64,000 nucleotides of DNA from Flammula alnicola (lineage: Eukaryota > Basidiomycota > Agaricomycetes > Agaricales > Strophariaceae), in the NCBI GenBank assembly GCA_015499995.1, contig JADNRV010000176.1:42908-106907 (forward strand). The letters run 5' to 3'. The notes beneath the pieces are model-generated. The model was not told where the DNA came from and did not search any database. It worked only from the letters and a program-made list of their open reading frames with translations. Position 1 is the stretch's first letter; every line of letters begins with the position of its first letter. Positions 33,175 through 45,357 of the stretch are shown piece by piece. Position numbers and translations under genes: made by a program.

Positions 33175-34852
33175 TCATATCCCATGCCAGGTAGATTTCA
33201 GCTCGTCAGTGTTCAAAGTCGATGTCGTTGCGAAGTATCTGAAGCTATCCGTTCGTTCTCTTCTTGGCTTAGGCGGAGATGGATTTGTTAGGTTTGTCGA
33301 TGTCGTTTCGAAAGATTTCATGCTCGGCACTGGCTTTCTCTTTGGTGACGGTGGAACAGGGCCGCCTGTTTGACCCGTCGAAGTTGACGAAACGGACTTG
33401 ACGCTTCCAACCCGTACTCTCTTCGGTATCTCTGGCATCTCAGGCACCGTGTCTGTCTGACGAGTCGACGCGGTCGCGAAAGACCTGACGCTACCCACGC
33501 GTGGGCTCTTCGTTGAAGGTATATTCCCGAAAGGGGTCGCAAGGCTCCGTGTGGAATGTGGGGTTCCATACGCCGATTCAGTAAAACTCGTTGCAGTCGC
33601 GGGTGTGTCTGGGACAGTCAATGTCGTCCTTGTGGTATAGGTCCCGAGGGAACGAACCTCACTCGCAGGAGCTGAGAGCACGGTAAGCGCTGCATCGAAC
33701 GATGGTTCGTGAGCATGTGATGATGTTTGGATTCCCGAAGATTTTTCAGAATCTCCAGGTGTCCAGTTCCTCGCTGTGAAATGGTTGGATTCTTCGACTC
33801 GCCTGATAATATTGTCGTGCAGGCGCAAATTTAGGAATATTCGCGAACCCATGGCCATCAATATCAGGATCAAGTAAGGCGTTGATGCTCGTTTGAGAAG
33901 ATCATCTGGCATGTCGATGGAGTAGACAATGAGGACAACAATGCTGCTGGCAACAGAGAACAGGAGGTAAATGATGCAAGCACGGTTGATTAAAGTCCAT
34001 CCGGTGTTCGTCGCGACCATGGTGCATTTCGTGACAATCCTGGTCATAACCATGCCAAAGATTATGCAGTTGAAGACAGCCGAAACTGCATAGCCGACAG
34101 GCGTCCATCCAGGCAGGTGCCCTAATCGACAGTTGGTACCAAAGGGTAAATCGAATTCTGGCACTCCGACTTTATACTGAGTTGCGACTGAAACCTGGGA
34201 AATAGCCAGTCAACCTTATAACCAAGAGAAGCGAGAGCAGTGTAGTACCCACCCAAGCAGAAGTCATTATAAAGCAGGGTATAACGCTCACAACGAGAGG
34301 AATCCTCTGATAATCCCACAAAGAGCCTACTCTGCAGCAAAACAGTACTCCTGATGAGGCCACGACGATTACAGATGCCGCTTGGCCGATTGACAATGCA
34401 AGTTGGCAATCATGTATTCTAACGGACGAGTATAAAATGCCAGAGACTGCGGAAACGATGGCTGAGTACCGTAGCAGGATGAATCTGCGAGAAATACACA
34501 TTCATTAATGTAGCTTATGTTCAGAATAGATGGACTTACGCCCAAGGCGCCGGAGAATGCCATTCTGGCCCTCTTACATGATCATACAGGCTTCGTTCCT
34601 CAGGCAAAAGTTGGATACTTGACTTCTCGTTAGCTCTGGAACCCGTGCGGGGGTTCAGAGGAAAAGACCTACTAATCCCACAATACAATTCCAAAAACTA
34701 CGGCGGCGTTGAGAGCAAGATAACCTTCAACATTCAAGTTTGATTTTAGCCTCGAGAAATCAATAATGGGAAAGATTCTTCTCACCTGCGTAGGATTGAT
34801 GGTGCCAAATGTCCTCAACAGAAAGATCGCGCGGCATGGAAGGTGGTGCCAT
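33175..34852 (-). CDS. Seven-transmembrane protein with Ser/Thr-rich repeat tail
   Basis: Five exons (34852-34786, 34724-34673, 34617-34540, 34484-34253, 34194-33175) join to 482 residues. Seven hydrophobic helices can be placed in order: GYLALNAAVVFGIVLW, FILLRYSAIVSAVSGILY, ASVIVVASSGVLFCC, IPLVVSVIPCFIMTSAW, VGYAVSAVFNCIIFGMVM, ACIIYLLFSVASSIVVLIV, TPYLILILMAMGSRIF. This is the layout of the large basidiomycete families of unknown integral membrane proteins (DUF6533/DUF6534-like), often discussed as receptor-like; I cannot assign a ligand. After helix 7 comes a cytoplasmic tail of about 200 residues carrying four or five degenerate copies of a unit like G-S-V-R-S-F-A-T-x-S-T, which may be phosphorylation sites. 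Start chosen at the first ATG that splices into helix 1. Confidence 0.75.
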
Positions 34853-35900
34853 GATGAGATTCTGAAAGGATCAAGTCAGATAACAGGTTCTACTGGTAGT
34901 TCTCAAGAAATGTGGCCCCAAATTCGCACAATGGGCAGAAGAAGACGCACCTCTGAGCTGCGGCACACGAAGATGAGTGCGAGAAGAATCCATCCACGTT
35001 TCCATGCAAGTCTCGGGTAGGCACTTCAAAAGAAAATAATAAAGCAGCGTCATCTCCACTTTATTCCTAGGCTGCGTCCGTCAATTTGACCCATTCCGTC
35101 GAGAGAAGACCCAGCCTGCACACGAAATAACTGATCGACACCCCATCTGTCTGCACCATGCTCTTGAGCTCATAGTAGGCTGTCGCAATGGAAGCTTCGA
35201 AAATGGATGACGACCGTTGCGCAGCTGAATTTGTCACCGAGAACATGAATATACTCTTGTTTCAAACTTGTTTGCTCTTTGACGCAATGGAGATATCTGA
35301 GCCAACAAATAGATATCAGCGATTTGGATGAAATATAGGTCCAGGCGCGCTCGACACTAATCCATGCATAAAACGAAGCAAGTCAGAGGAGAGTGCGGGG
35401 TGGCCGTCAGGTCAAGATCGCGATCGGAGGTCGTCATAACGCAATCTGAGAAAATGAGACTTAAGATAGGTAAATACAAGGCGACAAGAGAGATTACCGA
35501 GGACGTAACACATGAAGGCTCTCAACGTATTTAACAACTTTTGGTAAGGTTCGCCGTTCTTGCTGCACGTTGACTGGCAGCGATGAGCGGGGAAGCGCTC
35601 TAGCAGCGGTCAGGCCGCTATTCCCGCACAAATTATTTCCGAGTCACTGCAGCTTTAAAAACATATTACGTACAAGCATTGATGTAGGACGCGATTAATT
35701 TTTCTTCATTAAATGGTTCTGTATCCAGCCCATGTGGACAACGCAAGCACATTGTTTCTGCACGCGACGTATAATTGTACAAACGAGTGACGAAATGTTA
35801 ATACAGTATTCTGGGGGATAATAGCAAGGCTATGAGTAAATTGAGAAACTCTCTCAGATTGAAGAGTGGTCGTACCTGGGCCAATTCTTTGCATCTTCCA
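34853..35900. other. Intergenic
   Basis: About 1 kb with no gene recognised. Short ORFs on both strands have no coding character. Contains the promoter of the seven-TM gene and the 3' UTR of the ankyrin gene. Confidence 0.4.
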
Positions 35901-36490
35901 TTATGACTCTAGGACACCAGCGCTCGGAAGCGGTGTCGGAACTGCGACCAAATCCTCGTCGCGTGCTCCTAATATTTCCATCAACTCCTTCCGCCGAAAC
36001 ATCTGCGCTGCCTGTATAGCGTTCGGCGTTCCCAATCGAGGGTCTGCTCCCTTCTCCATCAGAGCATGAACGATGTCATTGTGAGCCTTGAAGACAGCTC
36101 CTGCTACAATCGATTGACCGAGTTCGTTAACCCTGTTAGGATCGCCGCCCCTTTCTAGCAGTCCCTTTGTCAAGTCTGTGTGACCTGCGTATGCCGCGAG
36201 CATCAATAACGTGTTGCCTACACTTCATGCTGTGTCAAGATCTTCTGGATTAGATTTACACATCATTGCTAACCTTTGTCGTTGGTGAGGTTCGCCGGCA
36301 GCCCCGCGTCGACTGCACTCAAAAGGAGATTGGAATCACCCGCTCGTGCAGCATCAAACATTCGACGGGCAAAGTCGATTGTATCGGGGGGAAGGCCATT
36401 AACATCAGGGACTGTCTTTTGCGTGTCGGCCTATATAAACATTTTAGCCAAGTTTTGCAAATGTTGTACGAGGTTTAGTAGACGAACCAT
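35901..36490 (-). CDS. Small ankyrin-repeat protein
   Basis: Predicted 158 residues made of about three ankyrin repeats. Exons: 36490-36488 (the ATG only), 36430-36274, and 36217-35901. The body reads DVNGLPPDTIDFARRMFDAARAG, then ankyrin units with NTLLMLAAYAGHTDLTKGLLERG, GQSIVAGAVFKAHNDIVHALMEKGADPRLG, and TPNAIQAAQMFRRKELMEILG. It resembles the widespread small fungal ankyrin proteins; these act as protein-binding modules and the partner is unknown. The ATG is followed directly by a GT donor, so the first coding exon is a bare start codon. This is the only way found to give the conserved N-terminus (M-ADTQKTVPDVNG) an ATG. The start is therefore less certain than the rest. Confidence 0.78.
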
Positions 36491-36921
36491 GACTCTATGT
36501 ATGTATCTCCTCCAAGACCTTCCAAGAATTGAATTCCCAGTTTACGCTGAACGTCGTCCTCCACTCAGTGGAAAGTCAGATCTTCACTGGCAGAGCTGAT
36601 AATCAACCATCAGAATGGTCTGTGCGTAGTGTATTTTGTAATTCCGGGCCGCGGTTCGGGATCGCCCGCATGAATTACATTGAGGCGACTATTATCCCCC
36701 AGCACTACGGCCTGAAGACACATTTTGTATTTAAATAAATTCAATGCACGGCCAATATATCATCTGTACAATTTATACATCGCAAAAGCAGTTCCAGAGC
36801 AAGCAGACAGCAAAAAAATGTATGTAGCGAGATCAAGAAATTTGTCAACGAACAAGGCGATCTAGTCCAGGAGGCAACTGGAGGAGAATCAGTAACTATT
36901 ACTCCGCGATATTGATTTTTG
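36491..36921. other. Intergenic
   Basis: Upstream region of the ankyrin gene and 3' region of the PARP-E2 gene. No other gene seen. Confidence 0.45.
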
Positions 36922-39900
36922 TTAGAGGCTCACTGTCCAGTTGTGTGTCATGGCCGCCCTCTTATATCCAGCAAGAGATTCATCTACACCGTAAGGCCTT
37001 CGGAACTGTTAGAAAAACGGCCTCTTCAAAAGTAGAACCCAACACACCTATTCCAATCAGTCGATAGGCGGGCGGGCTTTGGCTCAAGATTTGATAATGC
37101 GAGTCTAATTTGCATTAACACGGCAGATATGCTATAGGTTCACAGGAGAGTCAGCTTCCGCAGGGATGCAATGCGGATACGATCTTGCCTGTAACTTGGA
37201 AGCCACCCTAATTCAAAGTAATTGTAAGGGGTATGGTAAATCATATAAAACAAGTCAGCTTACCGTCGCTCGTCAAAAGATCCATGCAAATAGAACCTCC
37301 TAATAATAAGGAACTTCGGTGAGTAGTTCGCAATGTCTTAGTAGGACGAAATATATATATATACCTCCCGTAACGTGTCCACCGCCTCCGTGAATGAAAG
37401 GTAGGAACCGTGGGGTTATGATTCTGAAGAAGGGTGGAGAGTTTGGGAATGTAGGTGGAAATCTTATCTCAAATATGATAGAATTTAAACCCCTGCAGGA
37501 TGATGAATCAGTGCTGTGTGAAAGGGGAGAGGCGAAAAACTGACTTGGCCTTCATATCTTTCGCGAGCGGTAAGTCCTTTTCAAGGGAATGAATTTCGAC
37601 GATCCATTGGTATAAGTTGTCGCCGATAAGTTCTGGAGGCATGTACCAACCCAGCTCTCTCAAGCTCGGCGCCGTCTCTTGCTCCTTGAGCATCGACTTG
37701 AGCTCTCTCTGAATCGCCATACTTGCCGAGGGAGAGGACTGGAACGGAGGGAGCATCAAATTCTCTATAGTCTTAGCCACATATTGGGCATTGTGTTTCC
37801 AGTCATCCTTGGGCTTCTTTACGCCCTTGGGTTTGGACGACGAGGGAGGAGCAGAAACGCGATAATCGTCTTCATCATCGAGGTCGTAGTGATTAGGTTG
37901 CGAGGATGACGATGTCGCCTTCTTCGACAGATCGAGTTTGAATATAGCCATATCCTCTTCGTCCGGTTCCTCGTGAACATAATCACCTTTTCGTGCAGAA
38001 AGAAGGGTTTCGACCTTGAAAGACGGGTCCGGGATTTCAATGACCTTACCATTCACCATGGTTTGGTGTTTCGGATCTAGCCTCACAAAGGGAACCTTAA
38101 GTTGTCGATTAACCGCTTTCTTCCCTTTCGTGTCAACATTGGATGACGCATCGACGCCGGCGTCCCCAACGCCTCTGACGAGTAAATAACGGCTGCATCA
38201 AATGTGGGTCCCAGGGCCACGGCGGGTTGAAACCATTGTGACTCACCACATGATCCAGTGTGTGTCTTTAATGACATAATGGGGATTTGAGCTTACGAAT
38301 TTCTGCGGTTGGTTGACCACTTCGGTCAGGGCCATGCAATTCGTCGGGCCTGACAGACTTTTTGCCCATGTCGATCGAGCAGCACCAGCATAGTAGCTCA
38401 TAGAGGTGCTCGCATCCTTGGCGAGATAAACACCTGTGCTGAGCTTAAGCGCCTGGCTCGAGCGAAGAAAAACAATTCTGCATACCATCTCCAAATGCTC
38501 TTCCATTGGCAACGACTTTGTACCAGAGGCCGTGGCGGATTATCTAGGCGTAAATTAATTTCACGGAGGGTCATGGCTGTGCACTGGACTTGCCGAATGC
38601 CAATTCCTGAGTGGGGAGCCATGGAAGGCCTTCATTCAAGGTCAGAGAGATAACTATGCCCCTATCGGAGGCGCCACGTACGTAAATGACAGGATAAGTC
38701 TTCACATTCCGATCCTCATTGGCTGCAATATCAAGCGCCTCCTTGAATTTCGCTTCAGCATCAGGAGCACCAACGGTAAGCCTGAACTGTGTCCAGTTCG
38801 GATCTGTAGAAATCATCGTGAGATTACGAGGGAGTGAGGGGACTAAATTCGAGAATAACCTAATTTCTTGATGAGCTCTTCTCCCGAGTCTATGGCTTCG
38901 ATGTGTGCAGTACACGACGCGACACACCTGTATCAAGATTAAAAATGTAAGCGTTTAGACGACCAAGCGGAACTAAGAGATACCATCGAAGGATGGACCA
39001 CGCGGCGGGAAGAATATTTGGATCGATGTCTTTCAGTTTCGGCTTCGATTTCCCTGCCTTGACCTTCCTCTCTAGATGTTTCTTCATATCCTCGACCTGG
39101 GCGTACACGTTTCAATGCAATTCGTGAGGCAAAAAAATAAAATTGGATCACCGAAGGTAGAGTATTTATAAGCTTTGCGATGCAAGCTCTCATCTAAAAA
39201 AGAGATATGTCATCAACACTTCAATGAACGATAGTGACGGGAAAATCAAACCTGAGGCAGAGTTAAATCGTCAAAATCGCATAATCCGTCTGGTCCCGGC
39301 ACCAGAGCTTTTGGCGCTTCAGGAACTACCGCTGGTGCAATATTCTGTTGGTTATATGGGTGTGTGTTCGGAGGTTGGGCGTAGGTGGCAGCATTGGAAG
39401 ATGGGAGCGGAACTCGGAGACCTAAACCTATAGGCAACGGGTCTTCCATGGCCCCATCAGACGCCGAAACAAATGCAAGGGAAACAAGAAGATCGACAGT
39501 TTTCGGGTTATGTATAATTTCGTACTAGATCGAGAATTAGGTTGGCAACATGGATTGATTAGGAGGACTCACTTCCAGTGAAGGACCCCTATTCAACGAA
39601 TAGTATTGATACGAGCACAGCTTAGAGTCACACACGTATGGCTTTAGGGCCTCGTAATCGAAACGAAGCCTATTATGGCAGACGATGCAGTATCTCGTAC
39701 ACAGCTAGAGCATCGATTTGAGCGCAGGCTTGAAAGACCATTATTATAAATACTCACCGAAAGACGTCGAACCAAGTAACAGAAAGCAGTCAATGGCAAA
39801 TTGAAAGGCTCGGTCGAGTTAAGTCCCATAAGAGGGTCGTGGGGAAGGACAGTGGTACGTGGCAGTTCCCTTTCATCTCGATCAGCTTGTCGAATTTCCT

Positions 39901-41491
39901 GAGCAAAAGGTTGATTAGCATAAGCCATCATTAAATGTGCAGCAGCAATTTCAAAGTTTACATTTTCCATCACTGCCAGAACGTCCTCTTCTTTCCTTTG
40001 AGATTTCTCCACTTCGGCATTGAGAAACTCTGCTCCAGCCCATCCAAGCCCGAACTTGCGGCGCAGTTGTACGATTTTGAGGAACGACTGGTCCATCAGG
40101 GACTCGAGTGAGCTGCTCAAGCTGAATGGGTCAAATCGGTCTGGATCTTCAACCTCGGGCACTTCCTCCTCCACAATATCTGGCATTGGTTCGTCCTCGT
40201 CATTATCCCCATCGTAGTCGAAAAATTTGGCTTTCTGAGCTGCTATCTCTGCCTGGATACGTAGCTCATCCTCCGCGTCCTGGATTATAAGTCCATGTTT
40301 GCGAACTACCTCCTGCACTTGTTCCATTCCGGGTTTGTATTTCTGACTTAACCCGACTTTGAAGGTCAGACCGACGCCTAGTCGTTGCGCAGAAGATGTA
40401 TACGAGGCATCGTTCTCCAAAGCGGGGTATAACCCATGGAAGCCACCTATCAACAGGGTGAGGTGTTGCGAACAGGAGAGCAAGCGGCGGTCCCACGCCA
40501 TCAAGGCGCGAGGAGGAATAGAGTTCGCCAGAGTGATCATAGGAAGCGAGATAGAAACGACGAAATCGTTTCCGCCCAGCCGTACAAAGCCGGGCCTGTA
40601 TTCCGTTGCTACTATATCCACGAAATCCCTGAAGAGTGGATAATCAGAAATTTGACAACAATGAGACATGTCGAGATCATTACTGTTGTAATTTTGACAT
40701 CACGGAGTCAGGCTCGACAGGAGCAGCGCCGATGTCGTCGTAATCTTCGAAAGGATCGTACCCTTCGCTTTCTGACTGTCCCTCGCCATCTGACTCATCG
40801 GTGTCTTCGTGATGAGTGGCAACAACCTTTGGCGCTGCCGATCCAACTCTGGCCACTGATGCCGCCAGCTCCGCTATGGTTTCACCCAGGGGTCTCGGAG
40901 GCTCTTCTGCGATCTCGTCCACGATTCTTTGCAACTTGGCGGAGAGATCGCCATCGGGAGAGTAGCAGAACAGTGAGTGACTTCGGGGGTATTCAGACGT
41001 GTCTGGAAAAGGCGTGAAAGAAGTCTTTGAAAAAGTTGATCCATCGCCGCTTACCTGATATCAACAAGTTGGCTGCGAGAACGTGCTCCGATGAGTCCTT
41101 TACTATAACCACCTCGACAGATCCTTCGTCGTCTCCGGGGCCAATCTCTGTACGCAAATTAGTCAGATGTTAGTGATAGGCGCTTAACAGTACGTGGACT
41201 GACTCTGAAGTTTCAACCCGCTGAGGACAAGCCCTGCTACGCAAGCTTCTTGGATATCTGAGAGATCTGCAGTGAACCGTCTCCGTCCCTTCAAATGAGC
41301 GTTTTTGTTGGGGTCATAAGCGTCCATGTTCACGTCCTCGTCGTCGATATCTTGATGGGATGTAAGCATCAGCACAATATTTACGCGTCGGGACAACGTC
41401 GGGACATACCGATACTGATCTTCTGACGCTTCGTAGCTGGCTTCTCCTGCGATTCTCCATCCCTGTAGGTGGCTCTGGTTGTGCGAGACAT
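36922..41491 (-). CDS. PARP-like ADP-ribosyltransferase fused to UBE2Q-type E2 domain
   Basis: About 20 exons encode roughly 1,190 residues. The N-terminal 500 residues hold acidic linkers and a long region of unknown fold. A four-Cys motif (CIVCHNRL...YVCDSKLCSYQYYSLN) follows, then YEIIHNP. The PARP core has AFHGSPLRNWHS (nicotinamide-binding His), IIRHGLWYKVV, GVYLAKDASTSMSYYAG (second-motif Tyr) and HWIMCRYLLV. At the third catalytic position there seems to be Tyr, not Glu, as in PARP16-like mono-transferases. After an acidic linker the C-terminus is a ubiquitin-conjugating fold (WIVEIHSLEKDLPLAKDMK, FEIRFPPTFPNSPPFFRI, GGSICMDLLTSDGWLPS with the active Cys in SICMDLL, ending PYGVDESLAGYKRAA). 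Such PARP-UBCc fusions are known in fungi. It would link ADP-ribosylation and ubiquitination, but targets are unknown. Contains a 12-nt exon (37207-37196) and a GC-AG intron near 38580. Confidence 0.88.
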
Positions 41492-42601
41492 TCTGGATAA
41501 GGTTTTGAGGGAAACAGTAGTTCAGGGTTCCGCAGTTCGAAGTTCGTTCAAAGTTCGTTCAAAGATGAAATCTCCCAACAGCTTCTTTGGTCACCATGTA
41601 GAAATCAAGTATAACAACAGTTCAAGTTGTCAGGACGTACAACTTGCAAGGTCATCAAAAGCCATCAAAGTCACGTCTCGCTACAAAAGGAGGTTTTAAG
41701 CACAGCCGCACGGCGAAATTGGCCGATTGCTCTTTAAAGCGCCGCGTCAACTTAATTTCGAATTTTGACAAATTTACGGCGAAGGGAGGTTCCAAATACA
41801 TCCTAGCCAGCTGTATATATCAGTGGTGCGTATATCCTAGCCAGCTGTATATATCAGTGGTGCGTATATCCTAGCCAGCTGTATATATCAGTGGTGCGTA
41901 TATCCTAGCCAGCTGTATATATCAGTGGTGCGTATTGGGTACGCATTGATATTTATGGCCCGAGTTAACTGTCATGACTCATGAAGGAGTTGAATTTGAT
42001 GTGCAGAACTCTAATAAGCAGAACGTTGGCAGAACGCTGCTTGAGACAAGCTCCTTGAAAACGATGCGATGTGGCAGGGGAAGGTCGGCTATCATCTGCT
42101 ATCATACACTATTATCTATGTCAGTACTGTGCATAGCTGCGATATTGTTGTGCTGCGATCATTCACCGTCCAACCCGCCCGTGATTGATAGATAGTAATT
42201 TACGATACGTACGCATGCTGTACGCTGAATATTAGTAAATATGTAGTAAATATGTAGTAGTCGTAGTCCAAGTCTAATATTATACACCAAAAATTCGAAG
42301 TCCATCGCCGAACAGGTACTTCACCCGTCAAACCCGTTGCAATTGTCTCCCATGGGGAAAGCGTTAAGTATCATATAAGCAAACACACGACTGACGGTTC
42401 CCCGCTGCACAGCCTCTCTGCCCTGGAACCTGTGCCAGAATCGACGATATTTCACGACATGATCGAATGTTGGAATGATTCGGATTTACCAGGTAAATTT
42501 GTCAATAGCAGTCATGACACTTCAAATTTTATCAATATTTCAAGCCATGACATATGTTTAAATCCGAGGAACGACTCACAGAAAGATCTGCACGTCAAGG
42601 A
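41492..42601. other. Intergenic with 34-bp satellite
   Basis: About 1.1 kb upstream of the PARP-E2 gene. Holds the tandem repeat at 41802-41934 and repeated AATATGTAGTA motifs near 42236-42262. No gene supported. Confidence 0.45.
41802..41934. repeat. Tandem repeat, 34-bp unit, 3.9 copies
   Basis: Units start at 41802, 41836, 41870 and 41904, and each begins CCTAGCCAGCTGTATATATC. The copies are identical over their length; the last is cut after 31 nt. Each unit contains an imperfect palindrome around CAGCTGTATATATCAGTGG. Perfect identity points to recent expansion. Confidence 0.95.
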
Positions 42602-43015
42602 TCAACTTGACTTGTATGAGCCGCGCAAATGTGAACTTTGAGAGCTGGACGTGGGATAGCTTGAATAGTAGCTGGTCATATTGTTTCCGCCGTTTCCGTG
42701 TCCATGAGTTCGTTGCGTTGATTGACCAGCAGTATTAGTGTTTCTGGATCCCCTCTGTTGGAAATTATGAGGGATATGAAGAGTGAGCCCTGTTTTTAAT
42801 TAACATACTAGTATGTTCGATAGTTCTCCTGGTAGCAAGTGGGGTTGTTGTCTTGAAATTGCGTCAAGGCATCGACGTACTGCCTCTGGCCCAATAGCTT
42901 CCTCGAGGGTCAGTGGCGCAGAACCGTGTGGTGGGTTTGAGATGGAATAAGGCAAGAGATCATAGAGAGACAGTAACGTCATTAATCGCAGTCGTAAACC
43001 CTCTGGAGAATCCAT
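42602..43015 (-). CDS. Small hypothetical protein
   Basis: Two exons, 43015-42809 and 42754-42602, with a canonical intron (gtatgt...caacag), give 119 residues in phase. The first half is compact and leucine-rich (LRLRLMTLLSLYDLLPYSI, then TLEEAIGPEAVRRCLDAISRQ) and probably helical. The second half is low-complexity, rich in Ser, Thr, Asn, Gly, His and Tyr, and probably disordered. There is no signal peptide or transmembrane segment. I do not recognise the family. The clean splice and amphipathic helices favour a real gene over a chance ORF. Confidence 0.55.
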
Positions 43016-45357
43016 TGTTTAGATATTTGGGCTGAACGAGGAATATGGCGGGTCGAAGGCTGACGAAAGAAGACACTGAATGCTCAGTTCAATTACTTTC
43101 CTCCCATTTATACAAGAAATAAGGTCATCCAGTTCGCTTTTCCCCGGTAACTCACCTTGGATCGACGGACCTGGAAAGGAGCATCAGCGGGTATGCCTAG
43201 CGTGACGTTCCAATATGCACCTAAAGATTAGAGCAAAGTATTCCGACCCGAAGCTCGGCCAGTCGCGCATCGACAAGATGTTTCCGGGATCTATTCTTGA
43301 ATCTGAGTTTCCCGAGAACGGCTCGGAAGACAGGACACTTATCCCCAATCCAAGGGTAGCGATCTCGTCGTTCCCGTGAACATGTCGAGGACGTCTGAGC
43401 AGAGCCTCGGATAGATTTAACCGTCCGAAGGTCGCGAACTTGCGGTGCATTACAGCCCCAATAAGATTTAACCAGACGCAGGTGGTAACGCTCGCGGCCA
43501 AATGGCGAAAATCAAGACGCAGAGCATTCAGCAATCCTCGCCAATTTGTGAGAGATGATTATTGTGGCGAAGCCAGGCCACCCGCGATCATCCCGATCCA
43601 GTCGAAGGCTTGAATTGTCGACCTGATCGTCATCTCGACGGGATCTCATAACCTGCGCCGCTCTGCGGTACCGAGCCGGGTGAACAGATACAACGCCACG
43701 TAGAAGATTAGGTAGCAACAGTCGGGGAAAGCTAATCTGCTAATTGACCTTCAACCCAATTGTCCCAAGGGCGGGAAACCATCAATTTGCCAAACAAACG
43801 CCAATTCTTCTTGCGTCTGTTCCGCTCAAATCGTGGTTTTTCAAAAATTTAATTCGTATAAAATAGACTGAGCTACACGTCCGCCTGCGGGCCTGCGGCA
43901 GGTGAGTCTGAGGGAGTCGACTTGCGCGTAAGAGACTCCAGACGGGACGGAAACGGAAACATGGACGCATGCCGGTGTACTTCCGATCAAAGAAATTGTG
44001 TCATGGCTCAAGCGACATCGCGAACCCGCGGTACGGTTGTGGATCAGTACCTGCGGTACAGGGGTCGCCGTATTTGACGCTTGAGGGTTGGACGGCGTTT
44101 GACTGATAACCATACAACGAGCACACAGTACCTATTTTAAATTTCTTCTGTGCATTTACCGTCTCCAAGAATTTAATTAAGTCCCCTTTTCTGCAAGGCT
44201 TGCGAGGCACGTAAGAAAATTTTATCGGAATGATAAGAATATCTCATACATTGACACACGACACAGCAGATTATTGCCAACTGATGAAGACGGGGTTCAT
44301 TGACAAAGGACTGTGTTGAAACAATTATGATTGGCACTCCACGGGTCTCTCGACTGCAGTTCCCGAACTTGATCTGAGCAACCGATGGTTTAATTGTGCA
44401 AGGCTTCCAGCTCGGAATTTCCAGACTACGTAATGTATACGGTGGTGCCTGGTAAATTTCTCGCCGGATCACGGGCAGAGCATTTCACAGTGGGTTCCTA
44501 CACAAGTCCGAGCTAATATCATTCACAAACTTGAATGCAGATTATACATATACCTGGCTTGATTATCAGCGCTTTGAAAGCAAACCAAAAAGACGTCTTC
44601 AGCCGACTCTACATGCAGCCTACATGCAGAAGTTTTGAAAATCCCACTAGAAAAGCTACGCGGAAAAATAACGAGTATAGCCATAATGAGGATAAGTAAC
44701 GTCGTGAAATTCAAGTTGTGATCTCTCCCGGGCCTTGGAAACGATTTGGATCTGAGCGGGGACGTGTGTGGATGACCAACATTGTATCATCGATGGTACT
44801 ATGTAACCGTATCCCACTATCCAGCAGGAAGCTAGGGCTAGGGCTAGGGCTAACAGCACCAGGTAAGTAGAGAGAATGATGATTTTATGGTCGTGATTGA
44901 GCTGGAGCGGAAAAGGTTGCAAAATACTGCACCAGGCGGTCGTGTCGACCGTGTGTGCGGAGTTGCACCACAGCCGACGTGCCGCTCGACGCTCATTTTC
45001 ATTTTCCTGTCGTTTTTCTGCTATTTATCAAGAAAATGCGGACAGTAGTCCCATTTTTCGCTCCTCTTAATCTCCTTTTCGTTCATTCTGCCTTCTCTTG
45101 TGTTTATGTACAATCTAAACTGCCCGACCATGAATTTGATCCGGACTCGGATGTTCGCTGACGATGAGCATGTTTATATTTTTTTCACACGAGGTCCACA
45201 ATACAAAACGTTCTGCAAGAGGTTCTGTTCTTTGTAATTCTTTCAGCGTTGCTCGACAACCCTACGAGCCGTACAACGCCATTTCTCTCCTTCTTCAAGT
45301 CATTTGGCTACAGTCGATCCCTGGCGCAAGGGTTGAGCAACTTCGAACTTGAAGTGC
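43016..45357. other. Gene-poor region, possible decayed coding sequence
   Basis: 2.3 kb without a confident gene. The minus strand at about 43718-43184 looks like a broken coding region (own entry). A run of GCTAGG units at 44831-44853 resembles a variant telomere repeat but is only about four units long. The last 350 bp probably include the promoter and 5' UTR of the TMEM184-type gene. Confidence 0.4.
43184..43718 (-). pseudogene. Possible degraded coding region, family unknown
   Basis: Two overlapping open frames (43718-43512 and 43534-43184) look like one coding sequence with a frameshift near 43525: the first ends IIISHKLARI, and the second continues LNALRLDFRHLAAS with coding-like composition for 110 codons. 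There is no ATG at the start and no recognisable domain. It could also be chance in a GC-rich stretch. Confidence 0.25.

Noticed and set aside
44831..44854. Telomere-like GCTAGG repeats
   Set aside because: Only about four units and not the TTAGGG sequence expected for basidiomycetes; most likely a simple repeat.
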